DNA from: Flavobacterium galactosidilyticum
GTDB lineage: Bacteria; Bacteroidota; Bacteroidia; Flavobacteriales; Flavobacteriaceae
Reading direction: 5' to 3'
NCBI RefSeq assembly: GCF_020911945.1
Contig: NZ_CP087135.1
Span: 2,282,001-2,346,000, forward strand
DNA: 64,000 nucleotides
The notes beneath the pieces were generated by a model that worked only from the letters and a program-made list of their open reading frames with translations, ran no database searches and was not told where the DNA came from. The first letter of the stretch is position 1; every line of letters begins with the position of its first letter. The translations under genes and the position numbers were made by a program. Below are positions 24,171 through 33,500 of the stretch, piece after piece.

Positions 24171-26309
24171 ATGTATATATCTAAAGTTAGCCTCATCAAT
24201 TACAGAAATTTCGCAAATGCAAATTTTAATTTCAAAAAAGGAATTAATACCATTATAGGCGAGAATGGATCTGGAAAAACAAATGTTTTTAAGGCTGTAA
24301 GATTGCTTTTGGAAGATGCTTCCTTACAATATGCTTACAAGCTTACGGAAGGAGATTTTAATAGAACTTTGGATAAGAATAAATGGAAAGGTCATTGGAT
24401 AATAATCAGTATTGAATTTGATGAACTTAATGATGAAGAAGCTATTCAATCGTTATTTATCCACGGAGCCGGAATTGCGGAAGAGGACTATGTGAAAAAA
24501 GCTACCTATAATCTTTTCTTTCGTCCCAAAGCGGATATAAGACAAAAGCTATCTGAATTAGCCAAAGGAGATACTGCTGGATTACAAACCTTGCTTGATG
24601 AAATCAATATTCAGGATAACTACGAAACTTTCTTTACAGGAAAAAGTATCGCTGACTTTAATGACCCGGCTGTATATAAGGAATTGGTTGGTGATTTTGA
24701 AAATGTTATTTTTCCTCCCACAATAGATGCCTCAAAATTCGGGTCAAAAATCCCACATCAAATGTCAGTTGCTAAAGAAATCTCTTTTACATTCATTCAA
24801 GCTTTGCGGGATGTTGTTAGCGATTTTCATAATAACAGAACTAATCCATTATTTACACTTTTGAAAAATAAAAGTGGTGAAATTAAAGAAGCGGATTATA
24901 AGCCAATTAGTGATTTGGTTAACGATTTGAATGAAAGTATTGAAGCACTTCCCGATGTACAAAATATTAGGGATGATATTAAATCTACAATTCAAGATGC
25001 TGCAGGACTTACTTATTCTCCGTCATCATTATCTATCAAATCCAGCGTTCCAGACGAAGCAGAAAAATTGCTTCAATCTTTAAAGCTATTTATTGGCGAG
25101 CCTGGAGAAGAATATGAAGGTGGCATTCACGAATTGAGTTTAGGTGGAGCAAATCTAATTTTCCTAACTCTAAAGCTGTTAGAGTTTAAATATCAAAAGT
25201 CCAAAGATACTTTTGCTAATTTTTTAATCATTGAAGAGCCCGAAGCCCATATTCACAATCACATTCAAAAGGCTTTATTTGATAAGCTGGATTATGGAGA
25301 TACACAGATTATATATTCAACACATTCTACACAAATATCTGAAGTAAGCAATGTTGAGAACATTAATATTTTGGCTAAAAAATTAAATTATGCTGAAGTA
25401 TATCAGCCCTCTACGGGATTAGGACCTGAAAATATAAATCAGATACAACGCTATTTGGACGCTGTGAGAACCAATTTGCTTTTTGCTAAAGGGGTAATTT
25501 TAGTAGAAGGAGATGCCGAAGAAATTTTAATCCCTACTATGGTTAAAAAAGCTTTTGGAGTAAGTTTAGATGAACTTGGTATTAGTCTTATAAATATTAG
25601 AAGTACAGGTTTTGAAAACGTGGCTCAGCTTTTTCATAATGACCGAATACAAAGAAAGTGTGCCATACTCACAGATTTAGATGATGCTATCTGTGACACC
25701 ACAGAAGTTGTGGGTGATAGTGATGCATTGAAAAAGTATAAAAAGAAAGTGGCCGGTTCCAAACAAAAAGGTTTGGCTAGAAAGGTGAAATTAGATGCAT
25801 TTGAAGTTGGCAATATTTGGGTGAAAGCTTTTTATGCAAAACATACTTTTGAAGTAGATTTCATTACTGAAGGAAATGAATTGGAAGTTAAGAAAATAAT
25901 TAACCAAGTTTATGTAGATCAAGATACACGTGATACTGCAAAGGCAGATATTGAAGATGCTGACGTTTCTATTTATGGGAAACGTGTACTTACGATGGCA
26001 AAACAAGAAGGAAAAGGTTGGTTTGCTATAATGTTAGGAAAGCATATTTCGTACAAGACTATTCTTCCCAGTTATATAATTGATGCCATTTTTTTTGCTA
26101 AAGAAACGTCTCCAAATATCATTGCAGATATAATTGATTATCGAATTAAGAAAAATTTTGGGGATGATAACAAATTGGATTTTACAAGTTGCAAAGTAGA
26201 ATTGTTAAAATATAGAAACGGAGAAACCACTTTAGGAGACTTAGCTTTCGACTTCGACCTCGTTATTCCTGACGATCAAATTTTAACGCTAATAGATAAA
26301 TTGAAGTAG
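24171..26309 (+). CDS. OLD family ATP-dependent nuclease (GajA-like, AAA-TOPRIM)
   Basis: 712 residues from MYISKVSLINYRNFANANFN. The ATPase part has Walker A GENGSGKT (30-37), an ABC signature LSLGGANL (about 321) and Walker B FLIIEEPEAHIHNH (about 350). The TOPRIM part has ILVEGDAEE (about 440) and the acidic pair in ILTDLDDA (about 501). These are class-2 OLD features; such genes next to a UvrD helicase define the Gabija defence system, in which GajA nicks phage DNA. This copy is longer than typical GajA (about 580 residues). It stands on the plus strand inside a minus-strand tra region as cargo. Confidence 0.9.
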   Translation: MYISKVSLINYRNFANANFNFKKGINTIIGENGSGKTNVFKAVRLLLEDASLQYAYKLTEGDFNRTLDKNKWKGHWIIISIEFDELNDEEAIQSLFIHGAGIAEEDYVKKATYNLFFRPKADIRQKLSELAKGDTAGLQTLLDEINIQDNYETFFTGKSIADFNDPAVYKELVGDFENVIFPPTIDASKFGSKIPHQMSVAKEISFTFIQALRDVVSDFHNNRTNPLFTLLKNKSGEIKEADYKPISDLVNDLNESIEALPDVQNIRDDIKSTIQDAAGLTYSPSSLSIKSSVPDEAEKLLQSLKLFIGEPGEEYEGGIHELSLGGANLIFLTLKLLEFKYQKSKDTFANFLIIEEPEAHIHNHIQKALFDKLDYGDTQIIYSTHSTQISEVSNVENINILAKKLNYAEVYQPSTGLGPENINQIQRYLDAVRTNLLFAKGVILVEGDAEEILIPTMVKKAFGVSLDELGISLINIRSTGFENVAQLFHNDRIQRKCAILTDLDDAICDTTEVVGDSDALKKYKKKVAGSKQKGLARKVKLDAFEVGNIWVKAFYAKHTFEVDFITEGNELEVKKIINQVYVDQDTRDTAKADIEDADVSIYGKRVLTMAKQEGKGWFAIMLGKHISYKTILPSYIIDAIFFAKETSPNIIADIIDYRIKKNFGDDNKLDFTSCKVELLKYRNGETTLGDLAFDFDLVIPDDQILTLIDKLK

Positions 26310-26311
26310 TT

Positions 26312-28117
26312 ATGTTTATTTGGGAAAAAGACAGTATCAATAAAGAACAGGAAGATGCAATTCTCGAAAACAACAGCGTACTTCTTATTGCTTGTCCCGG
26401 TAGCGGTAAAACAAGAACTTTGACATTCAAAATTGCTTATGAGTTAAGCAGATTGAAGTCAGACAAAGAGTTCGTGATTGCTATAACCTATACCAACAGA
26501 GCTTCTGATGAGATCAAGGAACGAGTTGAATTATTAGGCGTAGATACAACCCAATTATGGATAGGCACTATCCATTCTTTTTGTATGGAATGGATTTTAA
26601 AACCATACCATCTGTATTCTGAAAGATTGAAGAACGGTTTTAAGGTCATCAATTCCTTTGATTCAGAGAAGATTTTAACCGAATTATGTGCCCCCTATAA
26701 GAAAGAGAAAATAACATATTATGATTGTGGTATTCTTGCCAAACCGGATGGTTTTTACTTAACCTGTCTTGATAGTGGTAAACATAATTCATTAAAGAAG
26801 ATTCTTGGAGAATATTTTAAAGTTCTTGAAAAAAATCGACAAATTGATTTTGAGCAAATCTTATTTTATTCTTATGAAATTCTCAAATCAAAACCAGTTA
26901 TAGCTAATATTTTGTGCAAATTATTTCCGTTTGTTTTAATTGACGAGTATCAAGATACCAAAGAAATACAGTATCATATTATATCCAAAATATTAAGCGT
27001 AAGCAAAGGAGCTTCAAAAACACTGATCGTAGGTGATCCAAATCAATCTATTTACGATTCACTGGGAGGGTATCCGATGCCGAAAGATGAATTAGAAAAA
27101 TTATTAGGATTTGAATTGACTCCATTAAGCCTTGACAAAAACTATAGGTCATCTTCTGCTATTATTAGCTATTTTGATTATTATAAAACTTTCGATACCC
27201 CAATTGTAGCCTTTGGAAATGGAAAAGATTATTCAAGTTCAATCACATTTAACTCTTCCGTTTCAGTAGATAATTTAATTGAAGAATTGACTCAGTTAAT
27301 ATTGTATAATGTTGAGAAAGCAGGGATTAGTCCCAATGAAATATGCATCACTGCACCACAATGGGTACACATAGCAAGTATTACAAGAAAACTTATCATT
27401 CGACTTCCTGATTTCAGTTTTGACGGACCAGGGATGGCACCGTTTTCTCGGGATATTGATAATTTTTGGTTCAAGGTTTCAAGAATTGCATTGACAGAAC
27501 CATCTGCTTTTATGTATGTAAGAAGATTAAGGTGGAGCAATGAAATTTTAAATGAACTTGATTCCGCAGGAGTTGATGTTTCAAATATGACTAGTAAGAA
27601 ATTTTTAAGAATTTGTAATTCTTTGGAGATTATCGAGAAAGATGGATTAACTTATTTAAGGACTTTTTTTAATCAGATCTGTGAAAAACTGAAAATTGCA
27701 TCACCCAATTTTCCTTTGTTAGATGAACATTTCAATTCATTTTTTGCAAGTTCTGAAAGTAGAATTCAGAGGCTGATTGATGAAGGAAATCCATATATTG
27801 GTGATATTGAAAATTTCAGAAAAGTATTCAGACAGCGAGATGGAATTACAGTATCCACTATCCACGGCACCAAGGGCGAAGAATACGATACAGTTATAGG
27901 TTTTGGCTTGTTAGATGGCTATGTTCCTCATTTTAACGATAATAATGGTCTTGAAAATTCAAAGAAGCTATTATATGTCTTAGCTTCAAGAGCGAGAAAA
28001 AATTTACATCTTATTTCGGAAAGAAATAGAAACGTACATAAGTTTTATGCTCCGGATGGAAAGCCACCAACTTCACATTTAACTGATTACAATTTCAAGT
28101 ATTTACATGTTCTGTAA
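26312..28117 (+). CDS. UvrD/PcrA-like superfamily 1 helicase (GajB-like)
   Basis: This 601-residue helicase has Walker A ACPGSGKTRT (27-36), motif Ia TYTNRAS, the IGTIHSFCMEW box, Walker B VLIDEYQDT (about 209), motif III GDPNQSIYDS, motif IV NYRSS, and VSTIHGTKGEEYDTV (about 513) with a C-terminal LLYVLASRARKN arginine motif. It starts 2 bases after the nuclease gene, so the pair is one operon. In Gabija, GajB is an ATP-using partner of GajA. It is somewhat longer than the usual GajB. Related SF1 helicases also act in repair, but this pairing points to defence. Confidence 0.9.
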   Translation: MFIWEKDSINKEQEDAILENNSVLLIACPGSGKTRTLTFKIAYELSRLKSDKEFVIAITYTNRASDEIKERVELLGVDTTQLWIGTIHSFCMEWILKPYHLYSERLKNGFKVINSFDSEKILTELCAPYKKEKITYYDCGILAKPDGFYLTCLDSGKHNSLKKILGEYFKVLEKNRQIDFEQILFYSYEILKSKPVIANILCKLFPFVLIDEYQDTKEIQYHIISKILSVSKGASKTLIVGDPNQSIYDSLGGYPMPKDELEKLLGFELTPLSLDKNYRSSSAIISYFDYYKTFDTPIVAFGNGKDYSSSITFNSSVSVDNLIEELTQLILYNVEKAGISPNEICITAPQWVHIASITRKLIIRLPDFSFDGPGMAPFSRDIDNFWFKVSRIALTEPSAFMYVRRLRWSNEILNELDSAGVDVSNMTSKKFLRICNSLEIIEKDGLTYLRTFFNQICEKLKIASPNFPLLDEHFNSFFASSESRIQRLIDEGNPYIGDIENFRKVFRQRDGITVSTIHGTKGEEYDTVIGFGLLDGYVPHFNDNNGLENSKKLLYVLASRARKNLHLISERNRNVHKFYAPDGKPPTSHLTDYNFKYLHVL

Positions 28118-28119
28118 CT

Positions 28120-28150
28120 AAAAAAAGGGAGTTTGCTCACACAAACTCCC
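28120..28150 (-). terminator. Terminator of the traABD unit
   Basis: A 9-bp stem GGGAGTTTG/CAAACTCCC with a 6-base loop ends in seven T on the minus strand. It overlaps the last codons of traD, and it lies between convergent ends of the helicase gene and traD. Confidence 0.85.
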
Positions 28151-28772
28151 CAATATCAAAATCTCTCAAATCATTTTTCCGCAAAGTGGAAGAACCGGCT
28201 TCCGTTTCAGATGAGAATGTGCTGTCCAATAGCTCTGCTATTTTTTGGGAAGCACCCTCCATAGAGTTTTCCAGTAGGCTGAATAATTCGGTTCCTTGTA
28301 TTTTCTGAACTATGGCTATCGCTGTTTCCTTTTGAGACGGCTCCAATTTTTCTTTTTGTAGCAACATCCCCACGGAGCTTAGTTCTTCAAAGGTAACCCC
28401 TTGGGCAAAACCGTTATCGCTACTGGATATTCCGTACCTGTTCCATTCATCTTCTTCATCATCAAAATCAGACATATTACTGAAAACTTCGTCCAGCTCT
28501 TCCTGCGGAATTTGAATGTCGACGTTTTCATTTTCGTCGTATTCTATGTCAAAATTATCAGGATTTACTTCCTGCTCCTCATTTTGGCGTTCAGTGGCAT
28601 TGTTTGGCACCGAAAGGCTTCTCTTAGGTCTAGGTTGCCCCATAATATCGGGCAGTTTAGGGTTGCTTTTTCCCTGTATCGGTTTTCTTTCTGAACTTTT
28701 TTTGATTACAATCTTGTCCTGCACAAGCAGGGCAATCAAAATCAGCAGGCATATCACAATTACTATTTCCAT
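28137..28772 (-). CDS. traD: Conjugal transfer protein TraD
   Basis: This 211-residue protein has an N-terminal membrane helix (MEIVIVICLLILIALLVQDK), a basic linker, an acidic Asp/Glu-rich middle (about 75-115) and a helical C-terminal domain around ELSSVGMLLQKEKLEPSQKE. This fits the Bacteroides TraD group (DUF4122-like) encoded after traA and traB. The function is unknown but transfer-linked. It starts 3 bases after traB. Confidence 0.8.
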   Translation of the reverse strand: MEIVIVICLLILIALLVQDKIVIKKSSERKPIQGKSNPKLPDIMGQPRPKRSLSVPNNATERQNEEQEVNPDNFDIEYDENENVDIQIPQEELDEVFSNMSDFDDEEDEWNRYGISSSDNGFAQGVTFEELSSVGMLLQKEKLEPSQKETAIAIVQKIQGTELFSLLENSMEGASQKIAELLDSTFSSETEAGSSTLRKNDLRDFDIGEFV

Positions 28773-28775
28773 AAC

Positions 28776-29216
28776 TTATAAAATAGGTTTGTATTTATCA
28801 TTAAAACTCTTGGTAATCTGCTCGCCAAATTCCTGAAAATGGTAGTCCAGTAAATTGTCTAAATAACCGTAAATGGTTATTTTGTCTTCGCCTATCACTT
28901 GTACAATACGTGACAATTTTTCGTGAAAATCTGGTCGGATATATACCGTTTTTCCATCTCGGGCATTCGTGTCTGTTCTTTTGAAAAAGAGGCTTTCGTA
29001 ATCTGTTTCGTTTGTTTTTTTAATTTTGGTCTTTTCCTTCACAGCAGATTTCTCCAATGGTAGTTTTTCGGGCTGAACATATTCCTTTTCGAGGGCTTCA
29101 ACAGTTTGTTCTGTGGGTAACTGTAATCCCTCTCTTTTTACGCCAATTACCATCAGGCTCATCATCAGTTCCTCGTTAATATCGGGCGTACTTTTTTTCT
29201 TATTTTCTTTTTCCAT
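28776..29216 (-). CDS. traB: DUF3408 conjugal transfer protein TraB
   Basis: This 146-residue protein has a charged, disordered N-terminal half and a C-terminal ribbon-helix-helix-like part (KTVYIRPDFHEKLSRIVQVI) typical of DUF3408. Proteins of this sort act with the ParA-like TraA gene next to them, perhaps as a DNA-binding partner. It lies 4 bases after traA and 3 before traD. Confidence 0.82.
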   Translation of the reverse strand: MEKENKKKSTPDINEELMMSLMVIGVKREGLQLPTEQTVEALEKEYVQPEKLPLEKSAVKEKTKIKKTNETDYESLFFKRTDTNARDGKTVYIRPDFHEKLSRIVQVIGEDKITIYGYLDNLLDYHFQEFGEQITKSFNDKYKPIL

Positions 29217-29220
29217 TAGA

Positions 29221-29988
29221 CTATAATTGAATGATTCTTAAAAATTCATTTACAAATTGATCTAACTGACAGGCTTTCATCAAGCGTTCATCAGGTGGCA
29301 TTACCGTAGAACGGAAAACGGCTTTGCTGTTTACTTCACTTTCTTTGCGAAAACGGGTGCTGTTTTTGATTTGGCTCTGCATCAGGCTTAATCCTAATTG
29401 TTTGATGAGCTCGTTATAAACCTCATATAAAGGTGTACTTTCCCTGCCATCAACCTGGTTCCAAAACAGGTTGATGGTTTCTATGGAAGTTTCGCCTTTT
29501 TTCATAATCACATCCTGCAAAAGCTGTGTAAAAATCAGTGTGCTTTCCATTACCACTCGGTCTGCCGTGATAGGTGTAAAAATGTGGTGCATTCCTGCCA
29601 ATGCATTCAAAATACCAGGCGTGTTAACCGTTCCGGGCAGGTCAAAAAAGACCACATCAATAGGTACTGAAGAACTACTTAAAAATTCGTGAGCGGTTTC
29701 CAATACGCTATCAGCTTTGGATTGCATAATCGGATAGGCTTTTTTGTTGATGGTGGTAAATTGTTTGTAAGCCAGCTTTTTTAAAGCTTCGTTTTCCATT
29801 ACCATCGCCAAATCACGAGCCTTCATTTTCATCAGGCTGTGCTGGGGAAAATCGGCATCAAATACGGCTACATTATAGCCCAACCGATAGTGCATCGTAC
29901 TTGCAACCAATGTTGTAAATGTACTTTTTCCCACACCGCCTTTTTGAGATGAAAAGGCGATAAATACTGTTTTGTGTTTTGCATTCAT
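29221..29988 (-). CDS. traA: ParA family ATPase TraA
   Basis: This 255-residue ATPase has the deviant Walker A motif SQKGGVGKSTF (14-24), DADFPQHS (about 44) and VVFFDLPG (about 113), as in ParA/MinD proteins. In CTnDOT this is traA, first gene of the transfer region. It may position the element or the transfer complex in the cell. It probably forms an operon with traB and traD, divergent from the mob genes. Confidence 0.9.
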   Translation of the reverse strand: MNAKHKTVFIAFSSQKGGVGKSTFTTLVASTMHYRLGYNVAVFDADFPQHSLMKMKARDLAMVMENEALKKLAYKQFTTINKKAYPIMQSKADSVLETAHEFLSSSSVPIDVVFFDLPGTVNTPGILNALAGMHHIFTPITADRVVMESTLIFTQLLQDVIMKKGETSIETINLFWNQVDGRESTPLYEVYNELIKQLGLSLMQSQIKNSTRFRKESEVNSKAVFRSTVMPPDERLMKACQLDQFVNEFLRIIQL

Positions 29989-30522
29989 ATTTCAACTGTT
30001 TTTAAAATTTATATCCTCAATTACTTAGGTGCGCATATAGGTTTGTAGCTCTATACAGAATTATAGAGATAAACAGGTAATTACGCACTAGGCTATTTAT
30101 GTACTTGAATACTTTTTTATGGCTGTAGGCAAATAGATTTGTACAACCATAATTACTTATTTATATACCTGCTTTTTTGCGTACACAATTGCATATTCAA
30201 GTATTTCAATGGGTGCTTTTTTACATCTTCACATTTGTATTTATTTACATCGGTAATGAAGTACTTACGTTGTTACCTGCATAGCTAACTACGTCCCTAT
30301 ATGTGTTTGTAAGTACAAATAAATGCAGATAAATAGGTGTTTACATTGTCGTGGTAGTGTTTGGCTTCTAAAGGCAGAGTTTGTCCTAGTATCACATTGC
30401 AATACTCTTATCAACAGGTCTTTACTTTGTAAAATGAATTTTACTAACGGATTTATGCAAAGCATCTTGATAAAATGGACACGAAGCAGAACGGCATCGA
30501 GCCGATTTTCCCTGCTACATTT
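29989..30522. other. Divergent intergenic region between traA and mob genes
   Basis: An A/T-rich stretch with many short TACTT/AAGTA words and no convincing gene. Promoters for traA (minus) and mobA (plus) are expected here. Short frames have unnatural composition. With the hairpin at 30564-30619, this is the likely transfer-origin region. Confidence 0.5.
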
Positions 30523-30547
30523 AATCCGTCCCGCAGGGCGGATTTTT
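30523..30547 (+). terminator. Hairpin with T-run upstream of oriT candidate
   Basis: AATCCG-T-CCC pairs with GGG-CGGATT around a 3-base loop and ends in TTTTT on the plus strand. It could be an intrinsic terminator for leader transcription or part of the oriT structure. Confidence 0.5.
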
Positions 30548-30563
30548 GTGTTCATCAGAACAC

Positions 30564-30619
30564 GGCAAGTTGTGTTTTGAGCATCTCGAAACGATTTCGG
30601 ATGCTCAAAACAACTTGCC
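30564..30619 (+). other. Candidate oriT hairpin
   Basis: Stem arms GGCAAGTTG (30564-30572) and TTTTGAGCATC (30575-30585) pair perfectly with 30600-30619, with one 2-base bulge; the loop itself holds a further CGAAA/TTTCG stem. The GC-rich flank CCCTGCCGGGGG follows at 30618-30629, resembling the region near nic sites of MOBP relaxases. The place, 65 bases before the mob genes, fits an origin of transfer. Confidence 0.6.
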
Positions 30620-30683
30620 CTGCCGGGGGCTGAAAAACACCTTCCGAAGTCAGGGTTTTGTGTAAATTATAAATGGATTTGTG

Positions 30684-31121
30684 ATGAACGAAAACAACAG
30701 AAAACAATTAAAAAAGACCGGACGCCGACCTAAGGAAGACCCGGCGAAGATTAGATATACAATTTCCTTTAATGAAGAAGAGCACAGCCGATTTCTTTCG
30801 CTCTTTGACCAATCGGGAATGCTGGTAAAGGCACATTTTATAACGTCCTGCATCTTTGATAAGACGATGAAATCCGTTAAAATAGACAAAGGAACCGTTG
30901 ATTTTTATATGCGATTGACTTCATTTCACAGTCAATTTCGTTCCGTTGGCGTGAATTATAACCAAGTCGTAAAACTATTGTATAAGAATTTTTCAGAGAA
31001 AAAAGGATCTGCCTACCTCTATAAATTGGAAAAACAGACGATTGAAATGGTATTGTTATGCCAAAAAATAATTCATCTAATCGAAGAATTTGAAGCAAAA
31101 CATCTGAAAAAACAGGTCTAA
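30684..31121 (+). CDS. mobA: Mobilization accessory protein MobA (ribbon-helix-helix)
   Basis: This 145-residue protein starts with a basic arm, then KIRYTISFNEEEHSRFLSLF, the ribbon-helix-helix-like opening of relaxosome accessory proteins. It also has the family end region VGVNYNQVVKLL, found in MobC-type proteins. It should bind oriT next to the relaxase. ATG 30684 is preferred over GTG 30681. The relaxase starts 2 bases after. Confidence 0.85.
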   Translation: MNENNRKQLKKTGRRPKEDPAKIRYTISFNEEEHSRFLSLFDQSGMLVKAHFITSCIFDKTMKSVKIDKGTVDFYMRLTSFHSQFRSVGVNYNQVVKLLYKNFSEKKGSAYLYKLEKQTIEMVLLCQKIIHLIEEFEAKHLKKQV

Positions 31122-31123
31122 AA

Positions 31124-32401
31124 ATGATAGCAAAAATTGGAAGAAGCAGTAATTTATATGGTGCTTTGGCGTACAATAATCTTAAAGTGGAAAAGGAAAA
31201 CGGACAAATTCTGTTTGCTAATAAGATAATTGAAACACCAAGCGGACATTATTCTGTAGCACAATTAAGCCAATCTTTTACACCTTATCTTATTGCAAAT
31301 CGAAATACCGAAAAACATACGTTGCATATTTCGCTCAATCCAGACCCGAAAGATAATGTTAGTGATGAAAAATTTAGGGAGTTGGCAGAGCAGTATATGC
31401 GTGAAATGGGTTATGGCGAACAGCCTTTTGTCGTGTTCAAGCATACTGATATCGACAGAACGCACATACATATTGTTTCGGTTTGTGTGAATGAAGAAGG
31501 CAAAAAGATTTCAGATAAATTTGAGAAAATGCGGTCTATGAATGTGTGCCGAGAACTCGAAAGGCAACACGGATTGGTATCTGCAACAGATAAGGAACAC
31601 AAGCAGAACGATAAGATTTTTAGCCCTGTGAATTACCAGAAAGGTGATGTAAAAAGTCAGATAGCTTCGGTAGTTCGCCATTTACCGAACTATTACCAAT
31701 ACCAGACATTGGGCGAATACAACGCATTGCTTTCGTTATTCAATATTACTACTGAAAAAGTTGAGGACGAATTGCAGGGAAAATCTCAGCAGGGTTTATT
31801 GTATATTCCGTTAAATGAAAAAGGAGAAAGGGCCGGACATCCATTCAAGGCTTCGCTTTTCGGAAAGAGCGCAGGGCTTCCGACTTTGGAATTGCATTTT
31901 GCGAAATGCAAAGAGGCTTTGAAAGACCACCCGACAAAGCCAACTATCAAAGCTGCCATTACCATTGCCCTGAAAACCACGAGCGATGAACAGGCATTTA
32001 AAAAGCAGTTAACGGAACAGGGCATTAACGTAGTAGTGCGCCGGAATGATACAGGGCGTATTTATGGTATCACATTTATTGACCACAATTCCAAAGCGGT
32101 TTGGAACGGTTCCCGTTTAGGAACAGAACTTTCTGCCAATACCTTTAATGATTATTGGAACAATAATATCAAACCCGACATTAAAGAACCAGTTGAACTA
32201 CAATCGAAAATATCAAGACCGAACGATGCAAATCTTCCTGCGGAAAAACCTCATCATTTATTCGATTTCATGAATACTGAAAAACACGAAGACGGCTTGA
32301 TTGAAGCATTTGGCGGATTGTTACCCGAAGCACAGGGCGAAGATTATGAGGAACTGGATTTTGCCGATAAAATGAAGAAGAAGAAAAAAAGAAGACTGTA
32401 A
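31124..32401 (+). CDS. mobB: Relaxase MobB (MOBP-like)
   Basis: This 425-residue relaxase nicks oriT and leads the strand through the channel. The N-terminal domain has candidate catalytic tyrosines (Y12 and Y17 in LYGALAYN) and the metal-binding histidine motif HTDIDRTHIHIV at about 106-117. The C-terminal part is helical and ends in a basic KKKKKRR tail. The length is normal for Bacteroides MobB. Its usual neighbour mobC is displaced by the mercury-type operon. Confidence 0.92.
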   Translation: MIAKIGRSSNLYGALAYNNLKVEKENGQILFANKIIETPSGHYSVAQLSQSFTPYLIANRNTEKHTLHISLNPDPKDNVSDEKFRELAEQYMREMGYGEQPFVVFKHTDIDRTHIHIVSVCVNEEGKKISDKFEKMRSMNVCRELERQHGLVSATDKEHKQNDKIFSPVNYQKGDVKSQIASVVRHLPNYYQYQTLGEYNALLSLFNITTEKVEDELQGKSQQGLLYIPLNEKGERAGHPFKASLFGKSAGLPTLELHFAKCKEALKDHPTKPTIKAAITIALKTTSDEQAFKKQLTEQGINVVVRRNDTGRIYGITFIDHNSKAVWNGSRLGTELSANTFNDYWNNNIKPDIKEPVELQSKISRPNDANLPAEKPHHLFDFMNTEKHEDGLIEAFGGLLPEAQGEDYEELDFADKMKKKKKRRL

Positions 32402-32482
32402 TAGGTCAGATTTTGGAATTAAAAATCTGTTTTTAAAAAGATTTATTGAGCTGTCACTTTATAATTCTGAAAGAATTTGAGT

Positions 32483-32525
32483 TGTATTTAAGCAATTGCT
32501 TAAATACACAAATTGACTATCTTTG
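32483..32525 (+). promoter_or_regulatory. arsR promoter with 26-bp perfect palindrome operator
   Basis: Bases 32483-32508 are a perfect palindrome centred on TAAGCAATTGCTTA. It overlaps the -33 TTG (32496-32498); an exact -7 box TATCTTTG follows at 32518-32525 with 19 bases between. Transcription would start at or near the ATG at 32530, so the mRNA may be leaderless. Confidence 0.8.
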
Positions 32526-32529
32526 TGCT

Positions 32530-32904
32530 ATGGACAATAATTCTTGCATACGACAACAAGCAGACATTAAACAAATAAACCGCTGTAAAGACCGAGTTTC
32601 AGAACTCAACGGTTCTTTTGACTATTTATCGAACGGACTTGAATTAGCGGGAAACAATGTAAGATTGAAAATACTCTTTCTACTTTATGAAGAAAAACGA
32701 CTTTGTGTTTGTGATATAAGCGACATTCTTGGTATGACAATTTCAGCGGTTTCACAACACTTGCGGAAACTCAAAGACAGAAAACTTATTGAAACCGAAC
32801 GAGAAGCTCAAACTATTTTTCACTCCCTGACTAAAGAGTATGAAAAAATGCTGAAACCATTTTTCAAAATACTTGGCGAAAACAAAATATTAGAAACAAT
32901 ATGA
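32530..32904 (+). CDS. ArsR/SmtB family metal-responsive repressor
   Basis: 124 residues from MDNNSCIRQQADIKQINRCK; earlier in-frame starts lie inside the promoter. A winged helix follows with the metal-site motif RLCVCDISDILG and recognition helix TISAVSQHLRKLK. Family members leave DNA on binding metal. It opens a three-gene operon with merTP and the GDCC gene (4-base overlap). Mercury is the likely inducer from context; other thiophilic metals are possible. Confidence 0.88.
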   Translation: MDNNSCIRQQADIKQINRCKDRVSELNGSFDYLSNGLELAGNNVRLKILFLLYEEKRLCVCDISDILGMTISAVSQHLRKLKDRKLIETEREAQTIFHSLTKEYEKMLKPFFKILGENKILETI

Positions 32905-33494
32905 AAACTGACAAAAAAATAATTGGTGCAGGACTTTTGACTGCAATTGCAGCTTCTCTTTGTTGCATCACACCAGTATTAGCTCTTATTGCAGGAACAA
33001 GCGGTCTTGCTTCCACTTTTTCTTGGCTTGAACCTTTTCGACCGTATTTTATCGGGTTGACAATTTTGGTTCTTGGTTTTGCTTGGTATCAAAAGTTGAA
33101 ACTCAAAAAGCAAATAGATTGCAATTGTGAGACAGAAGAAAAACCAAAATTCATTCAGTCAAAAATGTTTTTAGGAATTGTAACAGCATTTGCAATCGTA
33201 ATGCTTGCCTTTCCATACTACTCAAGCATTTTCTACCCAAAGACAGAAAAGCAAATTATAGTGGTGGACAAATCCAATATTCAAAAAGTAGAATTTACGA
33301 TTAGCGGAATGACTTGTGCAAGTTGTGGCGAACACGTAAATCACGAAGTAAATAAATTGACAGGAATAATAAGTTCAAACGCCTCATACGAAAAAGAAAA
33401 CGCAATCGTAGAATTTGACAACTCAAAAACTAACATTTTTGAAATTGAAAAAGCAATAAACTCGACAGGATATTCTGTAACCGACAAAAAATAA
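32901..33494 (+). CDS. merTP: Fused mercuric transporter MerTP
   Basis: This 197-residue protein has MerT-like membrane segments with the cysteine pair in SLCCITPVLALI (C21, C22), further helices around 45-65 and 85-110, and a C-terminal MerP/HMA domain with GMTCASCGEH. It would bring Hg(II) into the cell for reduction. No merA reductase or merB lyase gene is seen in the window. An uptake protein without a reductase is odd. Confidence 0.88.
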   Translation: MKTDKKIIGAGLLTAIAASLCCITPVLALIAGTSGLASTFSWLEPFRPYFIGLTILVLGFAWYQKLKLKKQIDCNCETEEKPKFIQSKMFLGIVTAFAIVMLAFPYYSSIFYPKTEKQIIVVDKSNIQKVEFTISGMTCASCGEHVNHEVNKLTGIISSNASYEKENAIVEFDNSKTNIFEIEKAINSTGYSVTDKK

Positions 33495-33500
33495 AATGAA

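Noticed and set aside
30323..30580. An 85-residue plus-strand frame before mobA
   Set aside because: Unnatural composition, and overlaps a terminator-like hairpin; taken as non-coding.
30475..30633. A 52-codon ORF running through the oriT hairpin (MDTKQNGIEPIFPATFNPSR...)
   Set aside because: It covers the hairpin arms exactly, so the sequence is better explained by DNA structure. Cys/Arg-rich content and no neighbour support make coding doubtful.
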